DNA of 33,440 bases from Enterobacteriaceae bacterium UBA5654 (GTDB taxonomy: Bacteria > Pseudomonadota > Gammaproteobacteria > Enterobacterales > Enterobacteriaceae): NCBI GenBank assembly GCA_002421005.1, contig DIJC01000017.1, positions 1 to 33,440 on the forward strand. The letters are read 5' to 3'. The notes below the pieces were generated by a model, which did no database searches, was not told the origin of the DNA, and saw nothing but the letters and a program-made list of their open reading frames with translations. Both the position numbers and the translations under genes were made by a program. Positions 1 through 8,137 of this stretch are shown here, piece by piece (the stretch's first letter is position 1; every line of letters starts with the position of its first letter).

Positions 1-34
1 GGAGCAGTGAGAGGAGGCCCGGTGCGGGTTTACG

Positions 35-154
35 CCCTCTCCCTTAACCCTCTCCCCCAGGAGAGGGAACCGACCGAGTTCGTGGTAACGCCGGGTTTTC
101 TCCCTCTCCCTTGAGGGAGAGGGACGGGGTGAGGGGGAGCGTTTATGCGCCCTC
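35..154. repeat. Palindromic intergenic repeat, tandem copy 1
   Basis: A GC-rich element of about 120 nt built from repeated CCCTCTCCC / GGGAGAGGG inverted units, with a shared centre containing GACCGAGTTCGTGGTAACG. It is followed after 13 nt by a second near-identical copy at 168-286. The nested palindromes, intergenic position and a related element at 16883-16950 suggest a BIME/REP-like family. No coding potential is credible here. Confidence 0.8.
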
Positions 155-167
155 ATCATCGAACACA

Positions 168-286
168 CCCTCTCCCTGTCCCTCTCCCCCAGGAGAGGGA
201 ACAGACCGAGTTCGTGGTAACGTCCGGTTTTCTCCCTCTCCCTTGAGGGAGAGGGCCGGGGTGAGGGGGAACGTTTATCCGCCCTC
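168..286. repeat. Palindromic intergenic repeat, tandem copy 2
   Basis: Second copy of the element at 35-154, with only scattered substitutions (for example CCGGG versus TCCGG before the TTTTCTCCC tract). It sits between copy 1 and the terminator of the minus-strand sugar operon. Two copies with a 13-nt gap do not make a CRISPR array. Confidence 0.8.
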
Positions 287-304
287 CCTCGCCTCCCCCT
301 CAGT

Positions 305-338
305 AAAAAAGCCACCACCTCACGGCAGGTGGCTTTTC
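305..338 (-). terminator. Intrinsic terminator of the sugar operon
   Basis: Arms AGCCACC and GGTGGCT close an 11-nt loop. The stem is flanked by an A-run on the left and a T-run on the right, so it reads as a terminator on the minus strand directly after the stop at 343. The T-tract on the other strand makes it potentially bidirectional. Confidence 0.8.
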
Positions 339-342
339 AGGA

Positions 343-1248
343 TCAGAACGGAGCCGGGAGGCTTCGCCATTGCACCTCGCAGTCACTGGTGCCGCAAAAC
401 AGCCGGACTTCAGCGCCCGGCATACCATACAGGCCGCCGGGGAAAACGACGTCGTGCAGATCGTCGCGCTTGCTTGCACCGGGAAGAAAATCATCACGGC
501 AGGTGATGATTTTTATCGGCGAACAGAGCCCGCTGCCGGGATCGAAAACGAAAGACGCCGCGTAGTAATGGCGATTCTGCTGCGCGTCAAAACGCGCAAC
601 GTGAGCCAGTACGCCGATGCGTCCGTCGGCCAGCAGATGCGCTTCGTTGACGCCGCACCAGTCGTTTTCGTCCACCTGCTCCAGCAGCGTGGCACGGACG
701 ATATTCTGCGGATTCAATTCCGCCAGACTGTCAATAATCATCCAGCCAATGGTGCCGCGTCCGCCGGGCTGTCCCTGCGGACGGGTGAAGACCAGAATGC
801 GCTGGTCCGCCAGTTCAACCAGGCGAATATCTTTCATCCCCCACGGACCCTGGCTTAACGGCTGAAGATCCGCCACCGACGGCCCAACCAGAAAGCGGGT
901 ACGCCAGCGTAATACGCTGTCGTCGGGCGAGAATTCAACCTCCACGCCGCTCAGCACCGTGCGATCGGCTATCCGGCAGACGAACGGGTCCTGAAGATCA
1001 AATACCGGCAGCTCCGCCAGCAGCCGGGCCTCTTCCCCACCCAGCCAGTGGAAAAAACGGACCTGCGAACGCTCGCTGTTGCGCGGTTCGACCCGTGCGG
1101 CGATAAGCCAGCGCCCATTATCGGCAAACGGCGCGGTCGGGTTATAGACATCGTACCCGCTCACACCGCTAAAGCGGATTTTCCCGCACGCCGAGGGCTG
1201 ACGGCACGCCAGATACGCGCGGTATAACGCGGCGACTGGCGCACGCAT
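343..1248 (-). CDS. DUF1861-like beta-propeller protein (putative glycosidase relative)
   Basis: 301 aa, last gene of the minus-strand sugar operon. The protein looks like the DUF1861 family, whose fold is thought to be related to five-bladed propeller glycosidases (GH32/43/130 superfamily); this assignment is by eye. Visible propeller-type features are an early DVYNPTAPF segment, PWGMKDIRLVEL near the middle, placed like the catalytic EDPR/EDAR segment of GH130, and HDVVFPGGL near the C-terminus, echoing the GNVVFTCGA segment of the neighbouring GH130. There is no signal peptide, so it is cytoplasmic. Its ATG follows immediately after the upstream TGA (TGAATG), and the weak ribosome binding site suggests translational coupling. 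The function is unproven: it may be a mannoside- or glycoside-processing enzyme or an inactive relative. Confidence 0.7.
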   Translation of the reverse strand: MRAPVAALYRAYLACRQPSACGKIRFSGVSGYDVYNPTAPFADNGRWLIAARVEPRNSERSQVRFFHWLGGEEARLLAELPVFDLQDPFVCRIADRTVLSGVEVEFSPDDSVLRWRTRFLVGPSVADLQPLSQGPWGMKDIRLVELADQRILVFTRPQGQPGGRGTIGWMIIDSLAELNPQNIVRATLLEQVDENDWCGVNEAHLLADGRIGVLAHVARFDAQQNRHYYAASFVFDPGSGLCSPIKIITCRDDFLPGASKRDDLHDVVFPGGLYGMPGAEVRLFCGTSDCEVQWRSLPAPF

Positions 1249-2307
1249 TCAGGCCAGACCCAGGTGCTGCCAGAGTTTATCCAGCGTCATGGTTGCCAGC
1301 GCCACTTTCTCATCGGCTGCGCCATACCACACGTGCAGGGTATCGTTGATCACCAGCGCACCGCAGGTAAACACCACGTTGCCGAAGAAGCCTTCGCGTT
1401 CATACGGCGCGGTCGGTTCCAGCAGCGGCACCGGCGATTTGGCGAGGATTTTGGTCGGGTCGTTGTGATCCAGCAGCAGCGCGCCAAGGCAGTAACGCTG
1501 ATCGGCATCCACACCGTGATAGATCTCCAGCCAGCCGCGATCCGTTTTGATAACCGGCGCGCCGCCGCCTGATTTATGGCAGTCCCACGCATCGCCGGAA
1601 CGCCCCAGCAGATGGCGATGGTTGCCCCAGTGCAGCATGTCCGGCGATTCACAAATCCAGATCTCCGGGTGCCCGAAGTGGCACGGTGCCGGACGGGTCA
1701 GCGCCTGGTATTTGCCGCCGACTTTTTCCGGGAAGAAGCAGACGTCGCGGTTATCCGGGCAGAAAATCAGCCCTTTTTTCTCGACCGTGACGAAATCGTT
1801 GGTCACCGCCAGCGCGGTGGAAATGCCCAGCGACGAGACGGCGGAATAGTTGATGTACCACATGCCGTCGATGTACGTAATGCGCGCATCTTCGCAGCCG
1901 AATTCTTCATACTGGGTGTCGGCGGTAATGAACGGCTGGGTGTCGATCTGGAAATTCACGCCGTCGGTGCTTCTTGCCAGCCGCAGGTGCGACATTGACG
2001 TTAACCAGACCTGCGCCCGATCGCTTTTCAGCACGATCACGCGCGGGTCACTGAAATCATAGCGATCGTCGCGACGATCAAACGTCCGGGTGGTGACGCT
2101 CCACCCCTGCGCGCCCTTCTCCAGCAGCGGAACGACGATCTGCTGCGGATCGTCGTTGATCACGCTTTCGGCAATGCGCAGCAGCAGAATAATTTCGCCG
2201 TTGCATTCGGTTACGCCGGTGTTAAACGCGCATTCCACTTTCATATACGGCTGTGAGGGAACCACATCCGCCGGAACGATCAGAGGATTTTTACTGTGCC
2301 TTTCCAT
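1249..2307 (-). CDS. GH130 family beta-mannoside phosphorylase (probably beta-1,2-mannobiose type)
   Basis: 352 aa. GH130 enzymes phosphorolyse beta-mannosides to alpha-mannose-1-phosphate. Seen here are YDFSDPR (83-89), FGCEDARIT with D140 at the position of the family's catalytic Asp, a FFPEKVGGKY segment, HRHLLG, a GGG phosphate-region segment, GWLEIYHG, and FFGNVVFTCGAL near the C-terminus. This spacing resembles Listeria-type 1,2-beta-mannobiose phosphorylases (recalled, not aligned). There is no signal peptide, so it acts in the cytoplasm. The ATG (2305-2307) lies 17 nt inside the end of the GH13 gene with a good AAGGAG site, indicating coupling. The phosphomannomutase in the divergent operon would process its product, supporting mannose-1-P as that product. 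The exact linkage and acceptor cannot be read from sequence. Confidence 0.88.
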   Translation of the reverse strand: MERHSKNPLIVPADVVPSQPYMKVECAFNTGVTECNGEIILLLRIAESVINDDPQQIVVPLLEKGAQGWSVTTRTFDRRDDRYDFSDPRVIVLKSDRAQVWLTSMSHLRLARSTDGVNFQIDTQPFITADTQYEEFGCEDARITYIDGMWYINYSAVSSLGISTALAVTNDFVTVEKKGLIFCPDNRDVCFFPEKVGGKYQALTRPAPCHFGHPEIWICESPDMLHWGNHRHLLGRSGDAWDCHKSGGGAPVIKTDRGWLEIYHGVDADQRYCLGALLLDHNDPTKILAKSPVPLLEPTAPYEREGFFGNVVFTCGALVINDTLHVWYGAADEKVALATMTLDKLWQHLGLA

Positions 2308-3877
2308 GACGACTCCTTTTGATTAAAAACTGATTTTTAGCCAGCCACATGGCATCTTCGCCGCAAAGGGTTTCAGCCGCGATGCTGTGCCATGGGTTGA
2401 GAACAGGTTCACCGAAGTTGACGGCCACCCACACCTGCTCTTCCGGCGTTTCGCGGGAGAACCAGATGCAGGCGTCGGTTAACGTCAGCGGCGTGCTGTA
2501 AGTACCGCTGCGCAGTGCGGCGGTGTGGTTGCGCAGCGTAATAAGCTGGCAATAGTGATTCCATAACGATGCGGGGTCCTGCATCTGGGTGAAGGCATTG
2601 ACGCTTTGCGCCCCGGCGGTGACGGGCATCCACGGCGCAACGCCGGAAAAGCCGCCATACGCGCCTTCGTTCCACGGCAGCGGCGCGCGGGAGCCGTCGC
2701 GGGAGCGATCGATGGCGGTCGCCAGCGCCTCATCCGGCGTCATCCCCGCGTCGAGCGCAGTCTGATAATGGGTCCGGCCCTGGATGTCGAAGATTTGCTC
2801 CACGGTTTGCGGACGGTAATCGGTCAGCCCCAGCTCTTCGCCCTGGAAAATAAACGGCACGCCGCTAACCGTGAGCTGCAGCGCAAGCACGGCACCGGCG
2901 CGGGCGGTATCGCGCTCGGTTTCGCCAAAGCGGCTGATCATCCTCGGCATATCATGGCTGGAGAAAAACAGCGTTGGCAGGCCGGACTGCTGCTCGTGGG
3001 TATCGGTCAGCGCGGCAAACAGGCGCAGCACGTCGAAAGTCTTCTGGCTGCCGATGTTAAAGTTGAACACTACATCCATCAGCTCCGGGCTTTGATAGCG
3101 ACGCAGCACGCTGAGATCGTCGCTGCCAATCTCGCCGATCAGGAAAAAATCCCCGCGCTGGCGCACGTAGCGGCACAGACGTTGCAGCGTGTTGATGATG
3201 CCGGGCTGGTTGATATCGTGCTCGTGCTGCTGCTCGCCGTTTTCGTCGGGGTTATCGGCGAGAATGCCATCGGTGGTCAGAAAGTTGATGACATCGAAGC
3301 GGAAGCCGTCCACGCCCTGGGCGATCCAGAAGTCGATCACCTTGCGGATTTCCCGCTCTACCTGCGGATTGGCCCAGTTGAGATCCACCTGCTGCGGCGC
3401 AAACTTGTGGTAGTAATACTGGCCGGTATCCGGCTCCGCCGTCCACGCGCTGCCGGAGAAAAACGACTGCCAGTTGTTCGGCTGGTCGACAAAGATAAAG
3501 TAATCGCGGTAGCGGCTGGCGGGATTGTTCCACGCATCCTTAAACCACGGGTGTTCTGAGGAGACGTGATTCACCACCAGATCGATAATCACCCGCAGCC
3601 CGCGCGCATGGCAGCCCGCGATGAGCCGACGGAAATCGCCCATGTCGCCAAAGCGCGGGTCGACCGCGCAGTAATCGCTGATGTCGTAGCCGTTATCCAC
3701 CAGCGGCGAGGGGTAAAACGGTGTGATCCACAGAGCGCCCACGCCGAGGTCCGCCAGATAATCCAGCTTTGACAGCAGCCCGCGAAAATCGCCGAGGCCG
3801 TCGTTGTTGCCGTCGCAAAACGACGGCAGATAAATTTGATAGCAGACGCTTTCCTGCCACCAGGGAAGAGTTTTCAC
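2291..3877 (-). CDS. GH13 alpha-glucosidase / sucrose-phosphorylase-like enzyme
   Basis: 528 aa, the usual length of oligo-1,6-glucosidase-type GH13 enzymes. Catalytic regions in order: DLVVNH (99-104), GFRFDVINF with nucleophile D195, LIGEIG with acid/base E249, and FFSSHDMPR with the transition-state Asp D309. Region IV has SSHD where NHD is usual, an odd substitution at a substrate-contact position. There is no signal peptide, so the enzyme is cytoplasmic and acts on imported sugar. The start is GTG (3875-3877) behind AAGGAGAT, 10 nt downstream of the permease stop. It overlaps the GH130 gene. Retention of an alpha-glycosidase beside a beta-mannoside phosphorylase suggests a mixed-linkage substrate (inference). 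Confidence 0.9.
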   Translation of the reverse strand: MKTLPWWQESVCYQIYLPSFCDGNNDGLGDFRGLLSKLDYLADLGVGALWITPFYPSPLVDNGYDISDYCAVDPRFGDMGDFRRLIAGCHARGLRVIIDLVVNHVSSEHPWFKDAWNNPASRYRDYFIFVDQPNNWQSFFSGSAWTAEPDTGQYYYHKFAPQQVDLNWANPQVEREIRKVIDFWIAQGVDGFRFDVINFLTTDGILADNPDENGEQQHEHDINQPGIINTLQRLCRYVRQRGDFFLIGEIGSDDLSVLRRYQSPELMDVVFNFNIGSQKTFDVLRLFAALTDTHEQQSGLPTLFFSSHDMPRMISRFGETERDTARAGAVLALQLTVSGVPFIFQGEELGLTDYRPQTVEQIFDIQGRTHYQTALDAGMTPDEALATAIDRSRDGSRAPLPWNEGAYGGFSGVAPWMPVTAGAQSVNAFTQMQDPASLWNHYCQLITLRNHTAALRSGTYSTPLTLTDACIWFSRETPEEQVWVAVNFGEPVLNPWHSIAAETLCGEDAMWLAKNQFLIKRSRHGKAQ

Positions 3878-3887
3878 GCGGATCTCC

Positions 3888-4715
3888 TTATTTCAGCGAC
3901 AGCGACATACCCTGGAGGAAATATTTCCTGAACAGGATAAACAGCACGATCACCGGCAGCATCTGCACCACCGCGCCCGCCAGCACCGGCCCCAGGTAAA
4001 TCCCGTAGGATTTACTGAAGGTCGCCAGCAGCACCGAGAACGGCATTTTCTCCGCCTCACGCATCACAATCAGCGGCCACAGGAAGTTGTCCCAGGAGCT
4101 GGAAAAAGTGAACAGCGCGACGATCGCCAGAATGGCTTTATTCAGCGGCATCATGACGTGGCGCAAAATCCCCCACAGGCTGGCATGGTCGAGGCGCGCG
4201 GCGTACAGGTAATCATTCGGCGTGCCTTTAAAGCTCTGCGAAACCATAAAAATCCCCCAGGCGCTCATGGCGTAAGGCAGGATCATCGCGCTGTAGCTGT
4301 TGATCAGCCCCAGCTCACGCATCAGCACAAACTGCGGGATGATGAACATGAATGCCGGAAAGACCATCTGCACGATCAGCAGGTTTTTAAAGGCATTTCT
4401 GCCGCGAAATTCGGTTTTCGCCACCGCGTAGCCCACCAGCATCGACGTGACCGTCACGCAGGCGGTGATGGTCAGCGACACAAACAGCGAGTTGCACAGA
4501 GTGCGCAGGAACGGTTTGTCCGCCCGGTTGCTGTTATCAAACAGGAAGTGGTAGTTATCCAGCGAGAAATGCCCGGAAAAAAGCCCGGTGGTGTAGATTT
4601 CCGCCGTCGGTTTTAGCGACGCGATGACCATCCAGATAAATGGATACAGCCAGGTCAGCGCCAGCAATAGCATCGCGGCGTGAATGACCAGGCTCAATGG
4701 CGTGAGTTTTTTCAT
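3888..4715 (-). CDS. Carbohydrate ABC transporter permease, MalG-like (CUT1)
   Basis: 275 aa inner-membrane protein with about six hydrophobic segments (first about 10-32, last about 241-262). The cytoplasmic coupling loop (EAA motif) is YAARLDHASLWGILRHVMMP at 171-190, with D-H in place of the usual D-G. The C-terminus resembles MalG/LacG-type permeases. The ATG abuts the stop of the other permease with no gap (TGAATG at 4713-4718), so the two are translationally coupled and should form a heterodimer. The ATPase partner is encoded in the divergent operon (9526-10590). Confidence 0.93.
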   Translation of the reverse strand: MKKLTPLSLVIHAAMLLLALTWLYPFIWMVIASLKPTAEIYTTGLFSGHFSLDNYHFLFDNSNRADKPFLRTLCNSLFVSLTITACVTVTSMLVGYAVAKTEFRGRNAFKNLLIVQMVFPAFMFIIPQFVLMRELGLINSYSAMILPYAMSAWGIFMVSQSFKGTPNDYLYAARLDHASLWGILRHVMMPLNKAILAIVALFTFSSSWDNFLWPLIVMREAEKMPFSVLLATFSKSYGIYLGPVLAGAVVQMLPVIVLFILFRKYFLQGMSLSLK

Positions 4716-5582
4716 TCACACGATCTCTATATTTTTTTCAAACAGTTTTCTGAACAGCCAGATAATGAGGAAGCTGCACGCCGCGACAATAATCGACATG
4801 GTAGCCGCCCACGTAGGCTTCATTTTCTGGAAGGCCATCTCATACATCACCACCATCGGGCTGGTGGTACTGTCCAGCGGCCCGCCGCCGGTAATAAGAT
4901 AAGGCTCGGTGAAAATACTGAACGCGACGGTGATTGCCAGCACCATGACCATCACGATTTGCGGATTCATCATCGGCAGCGTAATGGCCCAGCCCTGTTT
5001 GAAGCGTCCGGTTTTGTCCAGCAGCGCCGCGCTGTAAATATCGTTCGGTATCGCCTGCATCCCGGAATAGAGGATCAGTCCGTAATAGCCAACGAATTTC
5101 CAGGTCACAATCAGCGCAATAGAGAGCATTGCGCAGTCCGGGTTAGTAAACCACGGTACCGAGACGCCCAGCCATTCGCGCAGGAACTGGTTTACCGGAC
5201 CAAATTCACTGAACAGCTTGGAGAAGACGATAGAGTACGCCACGCCGGACGAAATATTGGCGAGCAAAAAACTAAGAGCAATAAAACTTTTGCCGTATTT
5301 AATACGCTTCAGCCCGGCGGCAAACAGCAGCGACGAGATGAAAACAATCGGCAGGTAATAAAGCAGGAAACGCCCCACGTTAAGCATCGATTTCCAGAAC
5401 AGCTTATCGTGCATAACGCCGATAATATTCTGAAGCCCGGTGAACTGAGGCGAACCAATAAACTGCCATTGCGTTACGCTCAGCACCACCAGCCAGGCCA
5501 GCGGGTAGAACCAGAACAGCAACGAATAACCTATCCATGAGGAGGCCAGAAGGCCTCCGGTACGTGAATCATATCCTGCCAT
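4716..5582 (-). CDS. Carbohydrate ABC transporter permease, MalF/UgpA-like (CUT1)
   Basis: 288 aa inner-membrane permease. It has six hydrophobic segments, the EAA loop at about 182-205 (IYSAALLDKTGRFKQGWAI then TLP), and the TGGGP segment at 231-235 that is characteristic of MalF/UgpA/LacF permeases. It is 9 nt downstream of the binding-protein gene with a GAGGGA ribosome site. It pairs with the MalG-like subunit immediately after it. The substrate is inferred from the operon to be a small oligosaccharide. Confidence 0.93.
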   Translation of the reverse strand: MAGYDSRTGGLLASSWIGYSLLFWFYPLAWLVVLSVTQWQFIGSPQFTGLQNIIGVMHDKLFWKSMLNVGRFLLYYLPIVFISSLLFAAGLKRIKYGKSFIALSFLLANISSGVAYSIVFSKLFSEFGPVNQFLREWLGVSVPWFTNPDCAMLSIALIVTWKFVGYYGLILYSGMQAIPNDIYSAALLDKTGRFKQGWAITLPMMNPQIVMVMVLAITVAFSIFTEPYLITGGGPLDSTTSPMVVMYEMAFQKMKPTWAATMSIIVAACSFLIIWLFRKLFEKNIEIV

Positions 5583-5591
5583 AGATCCCTC

Positions 5592-6881
5592 TTATTTACG
5601 CAGCAGGTCGTCGATTTCTTGCGCAGATTGTTCAAGCGCTTTTGCCGGGTCTTCATGTTTGAAGATCACCTGCTCAACCATCTGCGTCATGCTGCGCTGG
5701 ATTTCCGTGGTCTGAGTGGTAGCGACAGGCGGCAGCGCCACGTCGACATAAGAGGCGATTTCTTTTTCCAGCGGGTTTTTGCTGAAGTAATCGACGAAGA
5801 TCGGGTTGGTCAGCAGGTCAGAGCGCGCAGGCGGCATCCCGGTGGTTTCAAGCCAGGCCAGATCGTGTTCTGCCTTGCCGTACACCCACTGAATAAATGC
5901 CCAGGCTTCGGTTTTATGTTGACTGGTGCTGAAAATGACCAGACCTTTACTGTCGCCGAAGGTATGCGGATGCGCCGCGCCCTGCTCGGTCAGCATTGGA
6001 CCAATTTTGATATCTTTCAGCACTTCAGGATACTGCTTGCGATAGCGGGCGATATCCCACGGACCGCGCGCGGAGGCCAGGACCTGACCGGTCGCCAGCG
6101 GATCGTCAGCGGCGGTAAAGTCGTAGCTGCTCCAGTTGTTGCTGAACACTTTGCCCATAAAGGTCAGCACTTTCACGCCAGCGTCATCGTTAAACTGCGC
6201 CTTGTTGTCGGCAGCATAGGTTTTACCGCCGCTCTGCGCATAGTACAGGGGGATCAGATCGAACCAGCGTTCCCACCAGTTTTTCCCGGCGGTAAGCTGA
6301 ATGGCGTAGCCTTTGTTATCGGCAGCGCGTTTTTCTGCCAGCGCGTACAGCTCGTCATAAGTCGTGGGAACGCGATCCACGCCGTACTGTTGCAGCAGGT
6401 CGCCGCGCCACCACCAGACGATGGGGTTAACGTACAGCGGTAGCACGTTCTGCTGGCCGTTGAGTTTCCAGGCGGGCAGCAGCGATTCCATATGACGATT
6501 TTTCACCAGCTCGTCATAGCCCGGCATTTTAGAAAGGTCTTCAAGCTGGTTGACTTCCGCCAGCTGGCTGGCGAAACCAATAAAGATGTTACTGGAAAGA
6601 TCGGGTTCAGTACCGGAAGCCAGCGCGTTCATAATGGCTTCTTCAGAACTGCTTGCGGCCGGGATAGCGGTAAATTCAACGGGGGTATGGGATGGGTCCT
6701 GGTTCCACTCTTTAACCATGGCATTCCAGAATGCTTCTTCGTTCTCGTTTGGCGCGACCCACATTTTGATCGGAGTTTTAGCGCCTTCCTTCACTTCGGT
6801 TTTTTCATCCGGGCCACAGCCAGCAATACAAATACTGAGAAGTGCCGAAGCCGTCCATTTAGCAACTGTTGCAACTTTCAC
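5592..6881 (-). CDS. Extracellular solute-binding lipoprotein of sugar ABC transporter
   Basis: 429 aa, family 1 (CUT1) sugar-binding protein, first gene of the minus operon. The N-terminus is a lipoprotein signal with lipobox IAGC and Cys22 as the acylated residue; the +2 residue is Gly. Lipid-anchored sugar-binding proteins are typical of Gram-positives and uncommon in enterobacteria, where most are soluble. The start codon is GTG (6879-6881) preceded by GGGAG about 7 nt upstream. The mature part starts KTPIKMWVAPNENEEAFWN, as in UgpB/MalE-type proteins. It should deliver the oligosaccharide to the two permeases encoded downstream. Confidence 0.92.
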   Translation of the reverse strand: MKVATVAKWTASALLSICIAGCGPDEKTEVKEGAKTPIKMWVAPNENEEAFWNAMVKEWNQDPSHTPVEFTAIPAASSSEEAIMNALASGTEPDLSSNIFIGFASQLAEVNQLEDLSKMPGYDELVKNRHMESLLPAWKLNGQQNVLPLYVNPIVWWWRGDLLQQYGVDRVPTTYDELYALAEKRAADNKGYAIQLTAGKNWWERWFDLIPLYYAQSGGKTYAADNKAQFNDDAGVKVLTFMGKVFSNNWSSYDFTAADDPLATGQVLASARGPWDIARYRKQYPEVLKDIKIGPMLTEQGAAHPHTFGDSKGLVIFSTSQHKTEAWAFIQWVYGKAEHDLAWLETTGMPPARSDLLTNPIFVDYFSKNPLEKEIASYVDVALPPVATTQTTEIQRSMTQMVEQVIFKHEDPAKALEQSAQEIDDLLRK

Positions 6882-6966
6882 GATTAATCTCCCTGACTCT
6901 AAAAAGAGGTGTTCTCTGATACTTCCTGCTCCTGGAACGTTGCGTAAACTAACACCTGCTTTTTAT

Positions 6967-6980
6967 GTTTAACGTTAAAC
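6967..6980. promoter_or_regulatory. LacI-type operator 1
   Basis: Perfect 14-bp palindrome GTTTAACGTTAAAC with the central CG typical of LacI-family operators. It lies in the divergent intergenic region 85 bp upstream of the binding-protein GTG and is identical to operator 2. It is the probable site of the regulator encoded at 7076-8110. Confidence 0.82.
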
Positions 6981-6999
6981 ACGTCACATTTTGCTTTTT

Positions 7000-7013
7000 G
7001 TTTAACGTTAAAC
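7000..7013. promoter_or_regulatory. LacI-type operator 2
   Basis: Second exact copy of GTTTAACGTTAAAC. Its centre is 33 bp from operator 1, about three helical turns, so both sites face the same side of the helix and could be bound cooperatively. It is 62 bp upstream of the regulator ATG, consistent with autoregulation and control of both divergent operons. Confidence 0.82.
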
Positions 7014-7075
7014 TTAGCGACCGTAATGACGCTAAAGTCAGTAGATTAATAACAATGGCATATAATGTTAATACA

Positions 7076-8110
7076 ATGAAAAATAAAGAGAAAATTACCA
7101 CTAAATCTCTGGCACAGGCATTGGGAATTTCCCACACCACCGTTTCCAATGCGTGGAATAACCCGGAGAAGCTCTCCAGCGAACTGCGGGAGCGCATTTT
7201 GCAATATGCGGAGGTCGTGGGCTTTAAGGGGCCCGACAAACTCGCCCGCGCGCTGCGCACCGGCAGGTCCGATACCATCGGCGTGATCTTCAACGACTCG
7301 ATGAGCTATGTGTTTATCGATCCGCATGACATCAACCTGATGCGCGGTATCGCCACCCAGTGCGAAAAACAAAACAAGAACCTGGTGCTGATCCCGATGC
7401 GTAAACACCAGCAGACGGAGATCGCGCCGTTCACCACTCTGGTTGACGGCTATATCCTCAACGCCACGCACAATAACGAGGCGGTGATCCAGCAAACGCT
7501 GGCGCGACAAATTCCGCTGGTCACGCTGGATTTTCGCCTGCCGCAGTACAGCAGCGTCTCCATCGACAACGCCGGGGCGATGCAGGAAATGACCCGCTAT
7601 TTACTCGGCAAAGGCCACCGCTATTTCGGCATCATCTCCTTTGCCGCCAGCAAAAATTCCCAGGGAATGCGTGATTTAAGCGCGCCGGTAGCGGGAGATA
7701 ATCTGGTGATGGTGACGCGGGTAAACGCCTGCCGGGACGCCTTCATCGCCCATCACATCGCCCCCGAAACGTGCTGGCTGTATGAAACCCGCCACGACGA
7801 GGAGCACGGCGCGGAGGCCGCCCATGCGCTGCTGGCGGCACACCCGGAAATTACCGCACTGATCTGCCTGTCAGATCGCTTCGCCATCGGCGCTATTCAG
7901 CACTGCCAGCGGCGCAATATTGCAGTGCCGCAGCAGGTCGCCATCACCGGTTTCGATAACCTGGCGATTGACACCGGCGGGCCGGGGCTGACCACCATCG
8001 CACAGAACGCCGAGAAAAAAGGCGAAATCGCGGTAGAACTTCTTTTGCAGGACGGGCCGCTTACGCACTATGAACTGGAACACCAGCTCATTATTCGTGA
8101 ATCGGCCTGA
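7076..8110 (+). CDS. LacI-family transcriptional regulator of the sugar locus
   Basis: 344 aa. The N-terminal helix-turn-helix is at about 9-28 (TKSLAQALGISHTTVSNAW), followed by a periplasmic-binding-protein-like effector domain starting near SDTIGVIFNDS. The frame is open back to 6965, but that start would lie across the operators and add a tail without similarity to LacI proteins. ATG 7076 gives the canonical N-terminus; ATG 7055 (351 aa) is the alternative. Neither has a good ribosome site. A TATAAT at 7061-7066 raises the possibility of a very short leader. It probably represses both operons through the two operators; the inducer is unknown. Confidence 0.9.
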   Translation: MKNKEKITTKSLAQALGISHTTVSNAWNNPEKLSSELRERILQYAEVVGFKGPDKLARALRTGRSDTIGVIFNDSMSYVFIDPHDINLMRGIATQCEKQNKNLVLIPMRKHQQTEIAPFTTLVDGYILNATHNNEAVIQQTLARQIPLVTLDFRLPQYSSVSIDNAGAMQEMTRYLLGKGHRYFGIISFAASKNSQGMRDLSAPVAGDNLVMVTRVNACRDAFIAHHIAPETCWLYETRHDEEHGAEAAHALLAAHPEITALICLSDRFAIGAIQHCQRRNIAVPQQVAITGFDNLAIDTGGPGLTTIAQNAEKKGEIAVELLLQDGPLTHYELEHQLIIRESA

Positions 8111-8137
8111 ATAGATAAACCCACTAACGAGCAGATT

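Noticed and set aside
35..286. Two similar repeats with a short spacer, considered as a CRISPR array
   Set aside because: Only two copies of ~120 nt, internally palindromic, 13-nt spacer, and a diverged copy elsewhere; this is an intergenic repeat family.
2606..3559. Long open frame on the plus strand (317 aa)
   Set aside because: Lies wholly opposite the GH13 gene with a low-complexity Arg/Ala/His-rich product; an antisense shadow of high-GC coding DNA.
6979..6990. CRP site next to the operators (TGTGA half-site on the minus strand)
   Set aside because: Only one half-site; the opposite half does not resemble TCACA.
7061..7066. TATAAT as the regulator's -10 box
   Set aside because: No acceptable -35 at 16-18 bp (TCAGTA), and the transcript would begin 1-3 nt before the ATG; kept only as a remark.
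6965..7075. Upstream extension of the LacI-type regulator to ATG 6965
   Set aside because: The extra 37 residues would be encoded by the two operators and AT-rich promoter; LacI proteins start a few residues before the helix-turn-helix.
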